DNA of 51,772 nt, from the NCBI GenBank assembly GCA_020442165.1, contig JAGRKV010000050.1, forward strand, positions 1 to 51,772, read 5' to 3'. Within the stretch, counting starts at the first letter, position 1. Each line of letters begins with the position of its first letter. This stretch comes from Hyphomicrobiaceae bacterium (lineage in GTDB: Bacteria; Pseudomonadota; Alphaproteobacteria; Rhizobiales; Hyphomicrobiaceae). Shown here piece by piece: positions 43,051 through 51,772 of the stretch. A program made the translations under genes and the position numbers. The notes below the pieces were generated by a model. It was not told the DNA's origin. It worked only from the letters and a program-made list of their open reading frames with translations, and ran no database searches.

Positions 43051-43226
43051 TTCGTTTCGCTCTCATTCGCGTACACGTCTCAGCCCTTCTGCTGTCGCGC
43101 ATTCGATGGGCGCGCCGCTCCTGATGCACGATGGAGCGGCACTTGAAAAGGGGCTGCATCAGTTGATCGCGCCGAACCGGCCTTGTCCCGGGCGGGACTG
43201 GCACGCATCGGCTTGTCCATGGGGCT

Positions 43227-44144
43227 TTACTTCAGCGGCCGACGGTAGGTCTCGACGCGGGCCATCCAGCCCGCCTGCCAGCGCTTGTTGGGTGGGTTGT
43301 TGGCAATGCGGCGCAACAGCACGAAGCGCGCTGCATCTGCAAAGCTACCGAGCACCGCCTCTCTATCCGCAGTGTCACCTTGCATGTGCAGCAGGACGTG
43401 CTTCAATCCCCAGCCCTCGGGAACACCCGTTTTCTTGTTGGGATAGGTCTCACTCGCCGCGATGCCCTCGCCCTTGAAGTTGATGTAGTCGATCAGCGGA
43501 TAGAGGTCCGATGATGCCGCCACCACACGATTGAACTGGCGGCGGACATGCTCGCGCTCCTGGTCGCTTTCGAGCGCTGTGAGAATTTTCGGTAGCGCCG
43601 CCTGCATGCGTAACGCCAGATACTCCGCCTGTAGGCCGACCGTGCTGTGCAGATAGGCGCGCAACCCCTTCGTCTTGTGCGAATTGAACTCGCGCTTGAA
43701 AACCGTCCGTGTCGGCCAAGGACATGGCGGGACGCGATCGTGATCGAGCCACGCGGGCGGCTTTGCACCGCGCTCGCGCAAGTACGCCATCATTGCCGGA
43801 AAGCTCTCCTTGAAGCGCGTCTTAAGCCCTTCGGGAAACCAGATGAAATGACCGATGCCGAGCGAGGCGAAATCTTCCGCCTCGTTCCAGGCCGTAATCA
43901 TGTCGCGGTTGCCGCCTGTCTCGTTCAGCCAGACCTGATGGCCAACCTTCGTGGCAAGCCCCGGCGGGATCGTGATCTGTGGCATGGCGGCCTCGACGAG
44001 CTTCGGCGGTGCGATCAAGCGCGGATGTCCGGCAGGTTCGGCAGCTGCGCCAAGGTTGGCGAGCAACGCAGCCATGATTGCCGCCGAGAGCAAACGACCT
44101 GCGGTTCGTATCGCCTGCACTTTCTGCCTCCCGGTCAATTGCAC
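43227..44144 (-). CDS. Exported protein of unknown function
   Basis: The 305-residue protein starts at GTG 44144 with a signal peptide (about 14-35, ending GAAA). The mature protein has motifs WLNETGGNRDMITAWNEAED, FASLGIGHFIWFPEG and PPAWLDHDRVPPCPWPTR. The ETGG-then-GIGHFIW pattern recalls lysozyme-like glutamate-containing active sites and I have seen similar conserved hypothetical exported proteins, but I cannot assign enzyme activity. It follows the symporter gene on the same strand after 60 bases and may be cotranscribed. Confidence 0.7.
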   Translation of the reverse strand: MQLTGRQKVQAIRTAGRLLSAAIMAALLANLGAAAEPAGHPRLIAPPKLVEAAMPQITIPPGLATKVGHQVWLNETGGNRDMITAWNEAEDFASLGIGHFIWFPEGLKTRFKESFPAMMAYLRERGAKPPAWLDHDRVPPCPWPTRTVFKREFNSHKTKGLRAYLHSTVGLQAEYLALRMQAALPKILTALESDQEREHVRRQFNRVVAASSDLYPLIDYINFKGEGIAASETYPNKKTGVPEGWGLKHVLLHMQGDTADREAVLGSFADAARFVLLRRIANNPPNKRWQAGWMARVETYRRPLK

Positions 44145-44204
44145 AGCGCCATGTCAACGAACCATTTCAAAAAGCATGGCATGGGAACGGCGCTGCCGCG
44201 ATCA

Positions 44205-45677
44205 TCACCGCACAAGTGATTTCTTCCCGGCCGCGTGGACTGTTACGGCTACGGCCAGAGTCCAGGCCGTGCCGATGATGACGCCCCATGGCCATGGAAC
44301 GGAGGGCAGACCAAATCCCGGTCCCCACCGCGTCAGGACGACAACAGCCGCGATGCTGCTTGTGGCGGCGATGATGCTGCCGCTGCTGCTGACGCAGTGG
44401 GGCAACAGGATCGCTAGCAGGAAGAGCCCCAGCAGGCCGCCGTAGGTGTAGCCCATGATCTGCAGGCCGAACCACAAAATGGAGGGCTGTGCGCCGAAGA
44501 CGATTGCAATGCCCGCTAACACGGCGGCAAAGGCGACGACGAGGATTCGCGGCCCCCAGAGCGGCATGTGGGTGGTTTCTGACTTGCTCGTGCGTGTCAG
44601 GCCGAGGTCGAAATAGGCCGAGGAGGCAAGCCCCGACAGCGCTGAGTCTAGCGAAGACATCGCCGCAGCCAGCAGCGCCGCGACAAGGGCACCGCGCAGG
44701 CCTGCTGGCAATTCATGGCGAATGAAGTGCGGGAAAACGTAGTCGTAACGCTGCTCCGCGATCAAGGCTGTGACCGCGGCATCCGGGCTCGCGTGATAGT
44801 AGGCGAAGACGGCAACGCCGACACTGAGAAACAAGGCCGTGCTGAAGAGATCGGCCGCGCCCGCCGAGATGACCGCGCGGCGCGCCCGCGTGGCATCGGG
44901 ACAGGCAAGCGCGCGCTGCGCGATATCCTGGTCCGCCCCGCCGGTTGCCAGGCCCAGCACGAATGCGAACAGGTTGCCAAGCCAGAATGTCGCCGGATCG
45001 GCCATATCAAATCTCAAATCAAAAACCTGGAACTTCTGAGCGGCACTGCCAACCGCCACGACCTCTCCCGCGCCACCGGGCAAGGACAGCACGACAAAGA
45101 GGGTCGCAGCCAGTGCGCCCGACAGGAAAAGCGCCAGTTGCAGTACGTCCGTCCAGATTACCGCACGCAGACCGCCGGTCAGCACGTAGGCCGCGGCGAT
45201 GCCCGCCATCAGGACGATGGAGACCACCAGCGGCATGTCGAAGAATACCGATATGGCGATGGCGCACCCGGCGAGCCGCACGGCACTGGCGAGACAACGG
45301 CTCAGGATGAAAATGACGGTGGCACCGATGCGCGCGCCCCTGCCAATCCGGTGCTCCAGGTATTCGTAAACCGTTGCGACGCGCAGCCGATAGAATTCCG
45401 GGATGAAGTAGGCTGCCACGACATAAGCAGCGAGAAATGACCCGAGCCAGAGTTGCATATAGGCAAAGTTTCCCGCGATGGCTGCTCCTGGAACACCGAT
45501 GAACGTCAAGGCGGATAGCTTCGTCGCCCAGGTGGAGGCGGCGACTGGCGCCCAGCCTTCGCTGCGGCCTGCGAGGAAATACTCGTCCTCAGAATTGGAT
45601 CGTCCGGCCGACCAGACGCCGAGCAGCAGCACGGCCAGCGCATAGGCGGAGATCACAAGCCAGTCGAGAAGTGCCAC
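44205..45677 (-). CDS. Sodium:solute symporter family transporter
   Basis: The 490-residue integral membrane protein has about 13 hydrophobic helices. SSS-family signatures are GRSNSEDEYFLAGRSEGWAP, STWATKLSALTFIGVPG and the TM region VLTGGLRAVIWTDVLQLALF. It imports a solute with sodium; the closest-looking groups handle sugars, organic acids or sialic acid, but the substrate is not readable. I chose GTG 45677, preceded by AAGGGGG, over a TTG ten codons upstream. It is divergent from the membrane protein gene at 45812. Confidence 0.87.
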   Translation of the reverse strand: MALLDWLVISAYALAVLLLGVWSAGRSNSEDEYFLAGRSEGWAPVAASTWATKLSALTFIGVPGAAIAGNFAYMQLWLGSFLAAYVVAAYFIPEFYRLRVATVYEYLEHRIGRGARIGATVIFILSRCLASAVRLAGCAIAISVFFDMPLVVSIVLMAGIAAAYVLTGGLRAVIWTDVLQLALFLSGALAATLFVVLSLPGGAGEVVAVGSAAQKFQVFDLRFDMADPATFWLGNLFAFVLGLATGGADQDIAQRALACPDATRARRAVISAGAADLFSTALFLSVGVAVFAYYHASPDAAVTALIAEQRYDYVFPHFIRHELPAGLRGALVAALLAAAMSSLDSALSGLASSAYFDLGLTRTSKSETTHMPLWGPRILVVAFAAVLAGIAIVFGAQPSILWFGLQIMGYTYGGLLGLFLLAILLPHCVSSSGSIIAATSSIAAVVVLTRWGPGFGLPSVPWPWGVIIGTAWTLAVAVTVHAAGKKSLVR

Positions 45678-45811
45678 CAATCCCCCTTGCGCACGCCAGC
45701 CTTCCAATCGTGTTCACGAAGGCTGCAAAATTGGCTGAATGTAGCCACGAAACATGCTATCTGTACGTTCTATATTTACGTTATTTTCAAGCTCAAAATT
45801 GCCGATTTGTC

Positions 45812-46591
45812 ATGCAGCGTCGCAGCCTACAGTTTCCTCAAAGCCGTCGTTCCCGTTCCCAGACCGCGGATAATGCACCCGGCCAAGCGGGACAAAATTC
45901 GCCCAAGGGGCGACCATCACTTTCTGAGTTGACGGCTCCGGCGCTGCAATTTTCCGCGCTCTTCGCAGCCTTTCTGTATCTCACCGGCTGGATCTACCTC
46001 TACAAGATCTACAGTCATTTCCGTGTCGAACCTGGTGTCATCGGCTTTTCTACCCAAGAATCGATCGCGCAGGGAGCCATCGTCCTGTCGAGCACAGCTG
46101 TCCAGCTACTGAGCGACGGACGCACCTATGTCGTCGCCATACTTGCCGGAATGATCTTCTACTATGCGGGGATGCTGCTGGGGGCGCCACGGTGGCCTGC
46201 ATATCTGCGGGCAAGACCAGGGATTGTCTACCTGGTCGGCCTTGCACTTGTGCTGCTGGTTACTACGGCATTGATTTCGATCGCGGAGCGCGCCGCTCAT
46301 GCGAAAGTACGCAGCATAAGATTTGACTCCCACGAATATATTCAATTTGCATGGAAGAAAGACTGCGAGCCCGCCGCCGAGATTGTCGCGGCCAACGACC
46401 AGCATCGGCTGCGATTCGTTTCGGCAACGCCCCAGTGGTATTTCGTTTTCGCTGAAAACGGTGAGCGCATACCTGAAACGAGAACCGTCACGCTCATCGA
46501 CGTTTATCACATGCCAGTATCCTGCATACTTTCTGCGACGATCGAGAAACGCAAGCCTCGACCCAGCGGCATTCTTTTTGGGAGGTTTTGA
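45812..46591 (+). CDS. Membrane protein of unknown function, first gene of an envelope pair
   Basis: The 259-residue protein starts at ATG 45812; the frame runs further upstream but crosses the divergent symporter start. After a basic N-terminal tail of about 40 residues it has three membrane segments (about 45-66, FSALFAAFLYLTGWIYLYKI; about 115-135, VVAILAGMIFYYAGMLLGA; about 150-170, YLVGLALVLLVTTALISIA). A soluble C-terminal domain of about 85 residues follows. No family recognised. Its stop shares one base with the next start, so the two proteins are probably made together. Confidence 0.65.
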   Translation: MQRRSLQFPQSRRSRSQTADNAPGQAGQNSPKGRPSLSELTAPALQFSALFAAFLYLTGWIYLYKIYSHFRVEPGVIGFSTQESIAQGAIVLSSTAVQLLSDGRTYVVAILAGMIFYYAGMLLGAPRWPAYLRARPGIVYLVGLALVLLVTTALISIAERAAHAKVRSIRFDSHEYIQFAWKKDCEPAAEIVAANDQHRLRFVSATPQWYFVFAENGERIPETRTVTLIDVYHMPVSCILSATIEKRKPRPSGILFGRF

Positions 46592-47328
46592 TGACTTTCT
46601 ATTTCACTATTTCCCGCGCCGCATTGATTGCCGTGACGGCTGGTGCCAATCTCATGGCAGTGGTCTCCTTGTCCGCCCAAGAGCTGGAAGCCTCCCTGCA
46701 CAAGAGCACGGCCGTCAAGAAGGTCTTTTGCACGTACATGCGTGAGGACGGTCACAAAATCCCTGGCTATTTCGTAACTGTGGCGATGTCCAACGAGACC
46801 TGCACAACCGCGCCACCCGAAAAAGTAGCGTTCCAGACCTGCGGCAATGCCAAAATACCTGATCTGCCCAAAGCCAAACTGTCAAATATGCTAGGAGGCT
46901 GCGACGGTGATGGTGGCATACTTGCGCCATACAGTTATGGCATCCTTGGAAAGCTGATCAAGACTAGCGAAGACGCTGCCAAGCTGGAACTACCGTCAAC
47001 CGTGGGCGGGTCCAAGGTGATTATGGTCGAGCCGAACGGCATAGGGTGGGCCGGCTTTGCAGACTTCGTAAAGACAAATGGCATCGGTCAAACGAAGGAC
47101 GTGGTGGTATTCCGGCCTGCTGACCAGTGGACGGGGACGACCCCGGATAAGGCCTGGCTGAAGAACTTCGGCGACACAACCAAGCTGGTCGCCTCTGGAA
47201 AGCAAATCGATTGGATCGCCGCGCCTACGGTCAAAATGGATGAACACTCGCCATTGAAGCCTGGGGGTTGGCGACCTACCGACTACGGCAACGGTGGTGG
47301 ACAGCACCTAACCGGCGCAGAGCGCTAA
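46591..47328 (+). CDS. Exported protein of unknown function, second gene of an envelope pair
   Basis: The 245-residue protein starts at ATG 46591 with an excellent GGGAGG ribosome site six bases upstream (a TTG one codon earlier is less likely). The signal peptide spans about 1-28 (AALIAVTAGANLMAVVSLSA). The mature part has four cysteines in two likely disulfides (VFCTYMREDG, NETCTTAPPE, FQTCGNAKI, GGCDGDGGI) and ends in a Gly-rich tail. No family recognised. It is coupled to the upstream membrane protein and converges with polA, leaving only six bases between them. Confidence 0.65.
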   Translation: MTFYFTISRAALIAVTAGANLMAVVSLSAQELEASLHKSTAVKKVFCTYMREDGHKIPGYFVTVAMSNETCTTAPPEKVAFQTCGNAKIPDLPKAKLSNMLGGCDGDGGILAPYSYGILGKLIKTSEDAAKLELPSTVGGSKVIMVEPNGIGWAGFADFVKTNGIGQTKDVVVFRPADQWTGTTPDKAWLKNFGDTTKLVASGKQIDWIAAPTVKMDEHSPLKPGGWRPTDYGNGGGQHLTGAER

Positions 47329-47334
47329 CCGGCC

Positions 47335-50300
47335 CTAGTGCGCCGCTTCCCAATTATCCGCCGCCTTGGCGTCGACGTGAATCGGCACGGAGAACGCGAC
47401 AGCAGGGAGTGATGCGCCCTCCATCACGTCGCACGCGACCTTCAATGTCTTTTCGACTTCCGGCTCGCGCGCCTCGAAGATCAGTTCGTCATGGACTTGC
47501 AGCAGCATACGCGCGCTCGCCAGCTTCGCCTTTTCCAGCGCGGCTGGCATGCGGATCATGGCGCGGCGGATGATGTCTGCCGCCGATCCCTGTATTGGTG
47601 CGTTGATCGCCGCGCGCTCCAGGAAGCCGCGCATCGAAGGATTGCGCGTGTTGATCTCGGGATAGTGGATGCGCCGGCCGAAGACGGTTTCGACATAACC
47701 ATTCTCGTGCGCGAAGCGTTTGGTCTCATCCATGTAGTCGCGAATGCCGGGGAAGCGTTTGAAGTAGGTCTTGATGTAGTCGCCCGCCTCTTCGCGCGAG
47801 ATGCCCAGCTGATTGGCGAGACCGAATGCCGAAATGCCGTAGATGATGCCGAAGTTGATGGCCTTGGCGCGTCGGCGCACCTCGGATGGCATATCCTTCA
47901 CCGGCACGCCAAACATTTCCGATGCTGTCATGGCGTGGATGTCGAGACCTTCGGCGAAAGCCTTCTTCAGCTGCGGGATGTCGGCGATATGTGCGAGCAC
48001 GCGCAGCTCGATCTGCGAATAGTCGGCGGAGATCAACTTGCAGCCTTTTTCCGCGATGAAGGCGGTGCGGATCTCGCGGCCTTCCTTGGTGCGCACGGGG
48101 ATGTTCTGCAGGTTGGGATCGGACGAGGCCAATCGTCCCGTTGTCGTCGCGGCCAGCGCATAGCTCGTGTGGATGCGGCCGGTTGCGGGATCGATGAAGT
48201 TCGGCAGCGCATCGGTATAGGTGGACCTCAGCTTGGAGAGCTGTCGCCATTCCAACATCGTGTTGATGAGCTTGCGCGCGTCTTCCGGCAGCTCCTCGTT
48301 CTGGCTCAGATCATCGAGCAGGCCGGCGCGCGTTTCCCACTGGCCTGTCTTCGTCTTCTTGCCGCCGGGCAACTTGAGGCGATCGAACAGCAACTCGCCC
48401 AGCTGCTTAGGCGAGCCAAGGTTGAAGCGTTCTCCGGTCAGCCCGTAGACCTCTTCCTCCAGCGCGCCAATGCGTTGCGCGAACGTGCCTGAAAGGCGCG
48501 AAAGAATCTGGCGGTCGACCTTGATGCCCGCGTGCTCCATCGCGACGATCACAGGCAGCAGTGGCCGTTCCAGCGTCTCGTACACCGTTGCCATGGCTTC
48601 AGCCGCCAGACGCGGTTTCAGCACCATCCAGAGCCGCAACGTGATGTCGGCATCCTCGGCGGCATACTCGGTGGCCTTGTCGATCGGCACTCCGGCAAAC
48701 GTCTTGTCTGCCTTCTTGTCGCCAGGGGCATGCTGGATCACATGCGAGAACGGGATGCAGGTGTGATGCAGGTGCCGCTCGGACAGATCATCCATGCCGT
48801 GCCCGCCGCGCCCGCCATCCAGCACATAGGATAGCAGCATGGTGTCGTCGATCGGCGTGATCTCGATACCGCTGTTCCTGAGCACGAGCGCATCGTACTT
48901 GATATTCTGGCCGATCTTGAGGATCGAGGGATCTTCCAGCAGCGGCTTCAACAATCGCAGCGCCTCGTCGCGCTTCATCTGTCCGTCGGCGAGACCACCA
49001 CCGCCGAACAGATCGCCCGAGCCCTCGGTGTGTGCAAGCGGCACGTAACAGGCTGTACCCGGTTCGGTCGAGATCGACAGGCCCACCAGCTCGGCACGCA
49101 TGGCATCGAGGCTCGTGGTCTCGGTGTCGAAGGCAAAGCGGCCAGCATTGCGGCATCGCGCGATCCAGCGCTTCAGTGCTTCTGCATCGCGCACGGTCTC
49201 GTACTTGGCGCGATCGACCGGCGCCGCGCGTGCCATCTCGGCCAACTGGTGCGCGCCGGCTGCGGGCGTGCCGGCACCATCGTTCTTCGCCTTGGCCGAT
49301 CCGCCCTTGCCTGCCGCATCGGCCTTGCCGGACTTCGCCTTGGCGGTTTCCTTCTTCACCGACGCGCCAACAGACACCTCGGGCAGCGCGCCCGCGTCGG
49401 CACCCAGCGCCTCGGCGATGCGGCGCGTCAGGGTGGAAAATTCCATCGCCCGCAGGAATGCCAGCAGCGGCGTTGGGTCTGGGTCCTGCACTCCGACATC
49501 GGCGATTGGCGTTGTGACCGGCACGTCCTGGTCCAGTCGCACCAGATCGCGGCTGATGCGCGCCTGATCGGCGAACTCGATCAGCTTTTCGCGCCGCTTG
49601 GGTTGCTTGATTTCTCCCGCGCGCGCCAGCAGCGAGTCCAGATCCTCATATTCCTTGATGAGTTCCGCCGCCGTCTTGATGCCGATGCCAGGCACGCCCG
49701 GCACGTTATCGGTGGAATCGCCCGCCAGCGCCTGTACGTCGACGACCTTTTCGGGAGGAACACCGAATTTCTCGACCACCTCGTCGGGGCCGATTTTCTT
49801 GTTCTTCATTCCGTCGAACATCACGATGCCCGGACGGACCAGCTGCATCAGGTCTTTGTCCGACGAGATGATCGTGACATCGCCGCCCGCTTCCACCGCC
49901 TGACGTGCATAGGTTGCGATGAGATCGTCCGCCTCGAATCCCTTCTGCTCGATGCAGGCGACGTTGAATGCCTTCACTGCGTCGCGGATCAACGGAAACT
50001 GGGGCACAAGTTCTTCGGGCGGCGGCGGCCGGTTGGCCTTGTATTGGTCGTAGATGTCGTTGCGGAAGGTCTTGGCCGAATGGTCGAAGATGACGGCGAT
50101 GTGGGTCGGGCGGTCCGCCAGTTTGGAATCGCCCAGAAGCTTCCACAGCATCTGACAAAAGCCATGCACCGCCCCCACCGGCAGACCATCCGACGGACGG
50201 GTCAGCGGCGGCAGGGCATGGAACGCGCGGAAGATGTAGCCCGAACCATCGATCAGATAGACGTGGCTGCCCTTGACGATGGGCACGGGCTCGCCGGATG

Positions 50301-50382
50301 GCACAAAACATTGCTCCGGTCGGCTCTCCGCCTCCGGGTCGCGGGTTTCGGATCTGGCGGCGGGTGTTGTTGTCTTGCTCAT
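47335..50382 (-). CDS. polA: DNA polymerase I
   Basis: The 1015-residue replication and repair polymerase has all three activities by sequence. The 5'-3' exonuclease is at about 35-320 (HVYLIDGSGYIFRAFHALPP, KGFEADDLIATYAR, GDSTDNVPGVPGIGIKTAAE). The 3'-5' exonuclease is at about 405-600 with intact catalytic residues (FAFDTETTSLDAM, NIKYDALVL, YAAEDADITLRLW), so it should proofread. The polymerase is at about 640-1015 (motif A SADYSQIELRVLAHI, motif B RRRAKAINFGIIYGIS, motif C LLQVHDELIFEA). An Ala/Lys/Gly-rich linker (about 345-390) joins the first two domains. Confidence 0.97.
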   Translation of the reverse strand: MSKTTTPAARSETRDPEAESRPEQCFVPSGEPVPIVKGSHVYLIDGSGYIFRAFHALPPLTRPSDGLPVGAVHGFCQMLWKLLGDSKLADRPTHIAVIFDHSAKTFRNDIYDQYKANRPPPPEELVPQFPLIRDAVKAFNVACIEQKGFEADDLIATYARQAVEAGGDVTIISSDKDLMQLVRPGIVMFDGMKNKKIGPDEVVEKFGVPPEKVVDVQALAGDSTDNVPGVPGIGIKTAAELIKEYEDLDSLLARAGEIKQPKRREKLIEFADQARISRDLVRLDQDVPVTTPIADVGVQDPDPTPLLAFLRAMEFSTLTRRIAEALGADAGALPEVSVGASVKKETAKAKSGKADAAGKGGSAKAKNDGAGTPAAGAHQLAEMARAAPVDRAKYETVRDAEALKRWIARCRNAGRFAFDTETTSLDAMRAELVGLSISTEPGTACYVPLAHTEGSGDLFGGGGLADGQMKRDEALRLLKPLLEDPSILKIGQNIKYDALVLRNSGIEITPIDDTMLLSYVLDGGRGGHGMDDLSERHLHHTCIPFSHVIQHAPGDKKADKTFAGVPIDKATEYAAEDADITLRLWMVLKPRLAAEAMATVYETLERPLLPVIVAMEHAGIKVDRQILSRLSGTFAQRIGALEEEVYGLTGERFNLGSPKQLGELLFDRLKLPGGKKTKTGQWETRAGLLDDLSQNEELPEDARKLINTMLEWRQLSKLRSTYTDALPNFIDPATGRIHTSYALAATTTGRLASSDPNLQNIPVRTKEGREIRTAFIAEKGCKLISADYSQIELRVLAHIADIPQLKKAFAEGLDIHAMTASEMFGVPVKDMPSEVRRRAKAINFGIIYGISAFGLANQLGISREEAGDYIKTYFKRFPGIRDYMDETKRFAHENGYVETVFGRRIHYPEINTRNPSMRGFLERAAINAPIQGSAADIIRRAMIRMPAALEKAKLASARMLLQVHDELIFEAREPEVEKTLKVACDVMEGASLPAVAFSVPIHVDAKAADNWEAAH

Positions 50383-50446
50383 GGGGCCGGACTATAGGCG
50401 GTCGCGGGCGCCGGGTCAGTAGCGCGCCCCACGCGCTCCACCCCCG

Positions 50447-50641
50447 TCATGCACCTGCCGTGGCGTCTCTCGTCAAGGCGCGGCGTGCGACATCGGCCAC
50501 GCCTGACCACGTCAGCGAAGACGATCCCTCTGCGGCATCCAGGATACGCTCCAGCGCCCAGCGCATCTGCGACATCCGCGCGCCCTGCTGATCGATTAGG
50601 CTTTGCATTGCCTCAAGCTCTGCCCTGCGCATCTCTTCCAT
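50447..50641 (-). CDS. Small coiled-coil protein upstream of polA
   Basis: The 64-residue protein starts at ATG 50641 with GGGGGAAAT directly upstream; a longer in-frame start at 50710 has no ribosome site. It is almost entirely helical with a heptad-like N-terminal half (EEMRRAELEAMQSLIDQQGA) and a short C-terminal segment (SSSLTWSGVADVARRALTRD). Function is unknown and no family recognised. It is about 65 bases upstream of polA on the same strand, so cotranscription is possible. Confidence 0.55.
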   Translation of the reverse strand: MEEMRRAELEAMQSLIDQQGARMSQMRWALERILDAAEGSSSLTWSGVADVARRALTRDATAGA

Positions 50642-50830
50642 GATTTCCCCCTTCCCCACAGTCGTGAAAAGCACGCAAACGCAATGCCAATCACTCCTGA
50701 TTTTGTTCACTTTTATGAGGTTCGCAAGGTGGGGCTTGGCAAGCTGTTGACAGCCTGTTGAGAACGCCGACGGCGGTGCTCTCGCGCGGCCCGGATTACG
50801 GTCGAAACGTGACCGTTGGCGCCACCGGGT

Positions 50831-51307
50831 TCACGGACGGGTGGCTTCGGGCACGGAATCGCTTGAGGCAAGGTAGGGCTTCAGATCTATCAGCGGCGTT
50901 CCATCCGCACAGTCGATGGCGGCAATGCGGATCTTGTTGCCCTCGCGCGATAGCACCTCAACCACAGCGAGCCCAATCGGGTTGGGCCGGACGGGCGAAC
51001 GCAGCGCGAAGACCCCCGTTGGCGTGACGCGGTGGGAGGGATGCTGGACGACCAGATCCCGGCGCGATTGGTCGAGCCAGTAGAGCGCGATCAGGTGGGA
51101 AAATCCCTCGATCCCGGCGAGGCCCTGGTCGTAGGGTGGGTCGACCTCGATGGTGGCCGGCTCGGTGCGCTCCCGCGTGTTCTTCGGGCAGTCCGCCGGT
51201 GTTGCATAGGCCGAGCGGATGCGACCGATGAAGTGCAGGGCCGCATCTCCCGCCGCTGGCAGGTCAACGGAAACCTCGCCCGGGCGGGGCGGCTTGAATG
51301 CGGGCAT
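50831..51307 (-). CDS. trmO: tRNA (N6-threonylcarbamoyladenosine37-N6)-methyltransferase TrmO family
   Basis: The 158-residue protein belongs to the TsaA/TrmO (YaeB) family, which methylates t6A37 in certain tRNAs using S-adenosylmethionine in an unusual beta-barrel fold. Signatures are FIGRIRSAYATPADCPKN, the GIEGFSHLIALYWLDQS strand-helix, TPTGVFALRSPVRPNPIGL and IRIAAIDCADGTPLIDLKPY. It has the short single-domain length common outside gammaproteobacteria, without the C-terminal extension of E. coli TrmO. It lies near two tRNA genes by coincidence or by genome clustering. Confidence 0.85.
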   Translation of the reverse strand: MPAFKPPRPGEVSVDLPAAGDAALHFIGRIRSAYATPADCPKNTRERTEPATIEVDPPYDQGLAGIEGFSHLIALYWLDQSRRDLVVQHPSHRVTPTGVFALRSPVRPNPIGLAVVEVLSREGNKIRIAAIDCADGTPLIDLKPYLASSDSVPEATRP

Positions 51308-51475
51308 CTTTCCCCCTTTTGTCAGTGCTGCCGGCTCAATTGCGGTCTACGCCGGGTCCGATTCAAGGGCATTGAGCATGTGCCGTAGCGCCAAAAGGGG
51401 CGGCTAAGCCCTCGCGCTTACAATCGCGGTTTGCGGGGCTGGCGTGAATGCGGTATCACATCGCCGCAACGGCAT

Positions 51476-51552
51476 GCACCCGTAGCTCAGCTGGATAGAG
51501 TGTCGCCCTCCGAAGGCGAAGGTCACAGGTTCGAATCCTGTCGGGTGCGCCA
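51476..51552 (+). tRNA. tRNA-Arg (anticodon CCG)
   Basis: The 77-base sequence folds as a standard class I tRNA: acceptor arms GCACCCG and CGGGTGC pair over 7 bp, the D arm is GCTC/GAGT, and the anticodon stem TCGCC/GGCGA encloses the loop CTCCGAA. The T arm is ACAGG-TTCGAAT-CCTGT. The CCA end follows a G discriminator and is encoded. The anticodon CCG reads the CGG arginine codon. A TACAAT box at 51419-51424 may be its promoter -10. Confidence 0.95.
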
Positions 51553-51717
51553 TTTCTTGCCTCACGCACTGACAGCGCTCTGGCGGGGCGGGCATTCGCC
51601 CGGCGCCCCTTGGGCGCTTGAACGCTTGCGCGTTCGATTTCTTGCCGCCGTCCGCTCGCGGCCAATTTAGTGCGTGGATGGCCTGCGCAGGCGACTGACG
51701 GTGCTCCAACAAATCTC

Positions 51718-51772
51718 TGGTGCGGACGGAGGGACTCGAACCCTCACGGCGGTTAAGCCTCGGGATTTTAAG
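51718..51772 (-). tRNA. tRNA-Leu (anticodon TAA), 3' part, cut by the window end
   Basis: The minus strand from the window edge reads the anticodon loop CTTAAAA, a class II variable arm (GAGGCTTAACCGCCG), the T loop GTTCGAG in the T arm, and ends CCGTCCGCACCA with an encoded CCA. Anticodon TAA decodes UUA leucine. The 5' half lies outside the window. Confidence 0.85.

Noticed and set aside
51404..51712. 102-residue minus-strand open frame across tRNA-Arg
   Set aside because: It covers a complete tRNA gene; the apparent similarity of such frames to many database entries is a known artefact of tRNA translation.

Overview
The window reads as a chromosome segment of an alphaproteobacterium, most likely of the order Hyphomicrobiales (Rhizobiales). 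The evidence is high GC coding DNA with ATG/GTG/TTG starts, a eukaryote-type glutamine synthetase (GSII), a proofreading DNA polymerase I, an intergenic hairpin repeat of the rhizobial RIME style, and a fungal-style class 3 lipase and trypsin pair next to a GlsA glutaminase. No rRNA, CRISPR array or replication origin was seen.

Region 1 (1-17615) is a heavy-metal resistance island. A plus-strand operon (154-5629) encodes a Cys-rich exported protein, a YtkA-like protein, and a CusB/CusA Cu(I)/Ag(I) efflux pair. It is followed by a frameshifted OprB-type porin remnant. A long minus-strand operon (15449 down to 6206) encodes an exported His-containing protein, CzcC, CzcB and CzcA, then five small or TPR-type exported proteins, several of them His-rich. 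A MerR regulator (15572-15979) is divergent from two CDF-type cation exporters. The promoter between them is a classic MerR promoter (19-bp spacer, perfect dyad) that appears to give a leaderless mRNA.

Region 2 (17705-22627) is a phage-derived cassette: a ParB-like/DNA methyltransferase fusion, a DUF5681 protein, a terminase-like ATPase, and a protein built from a tandem 73-residue duplication. It is flanked by a hairpin terminator, a gene-poor stretch with repeated TTCCCTG/CAGGGAA motifs, and a decayed C-terminal piece of a serine recombinase. This looks like the scar of mobile DNA beside the metal island.

Region 3 (22666-34472) is accessory or housekeeping: a small membrane protein, an exported protein divergent from a LysR regulator, an exported lipase-like protein, a methyltransferase divergent from a CadC-like winged-helix/TPR regulator, msrA-msrB, an unusual signal-less trypsin/lipase pair, and glutaminase.

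Region 4 (34830-51772) is mostly core: glnII with an in-frame upstream extension, a molybdenum hydroxylase operon (2Fe-2S subunit, Moco subunit, XdhC, MocA), ilvA, a sodium:solute symporter, a two-gene envelope unit of unknown function, polA, trmO, tRNA-Arg(CCG) and a partial tRNA-Leu(TAA) cut by the window end.
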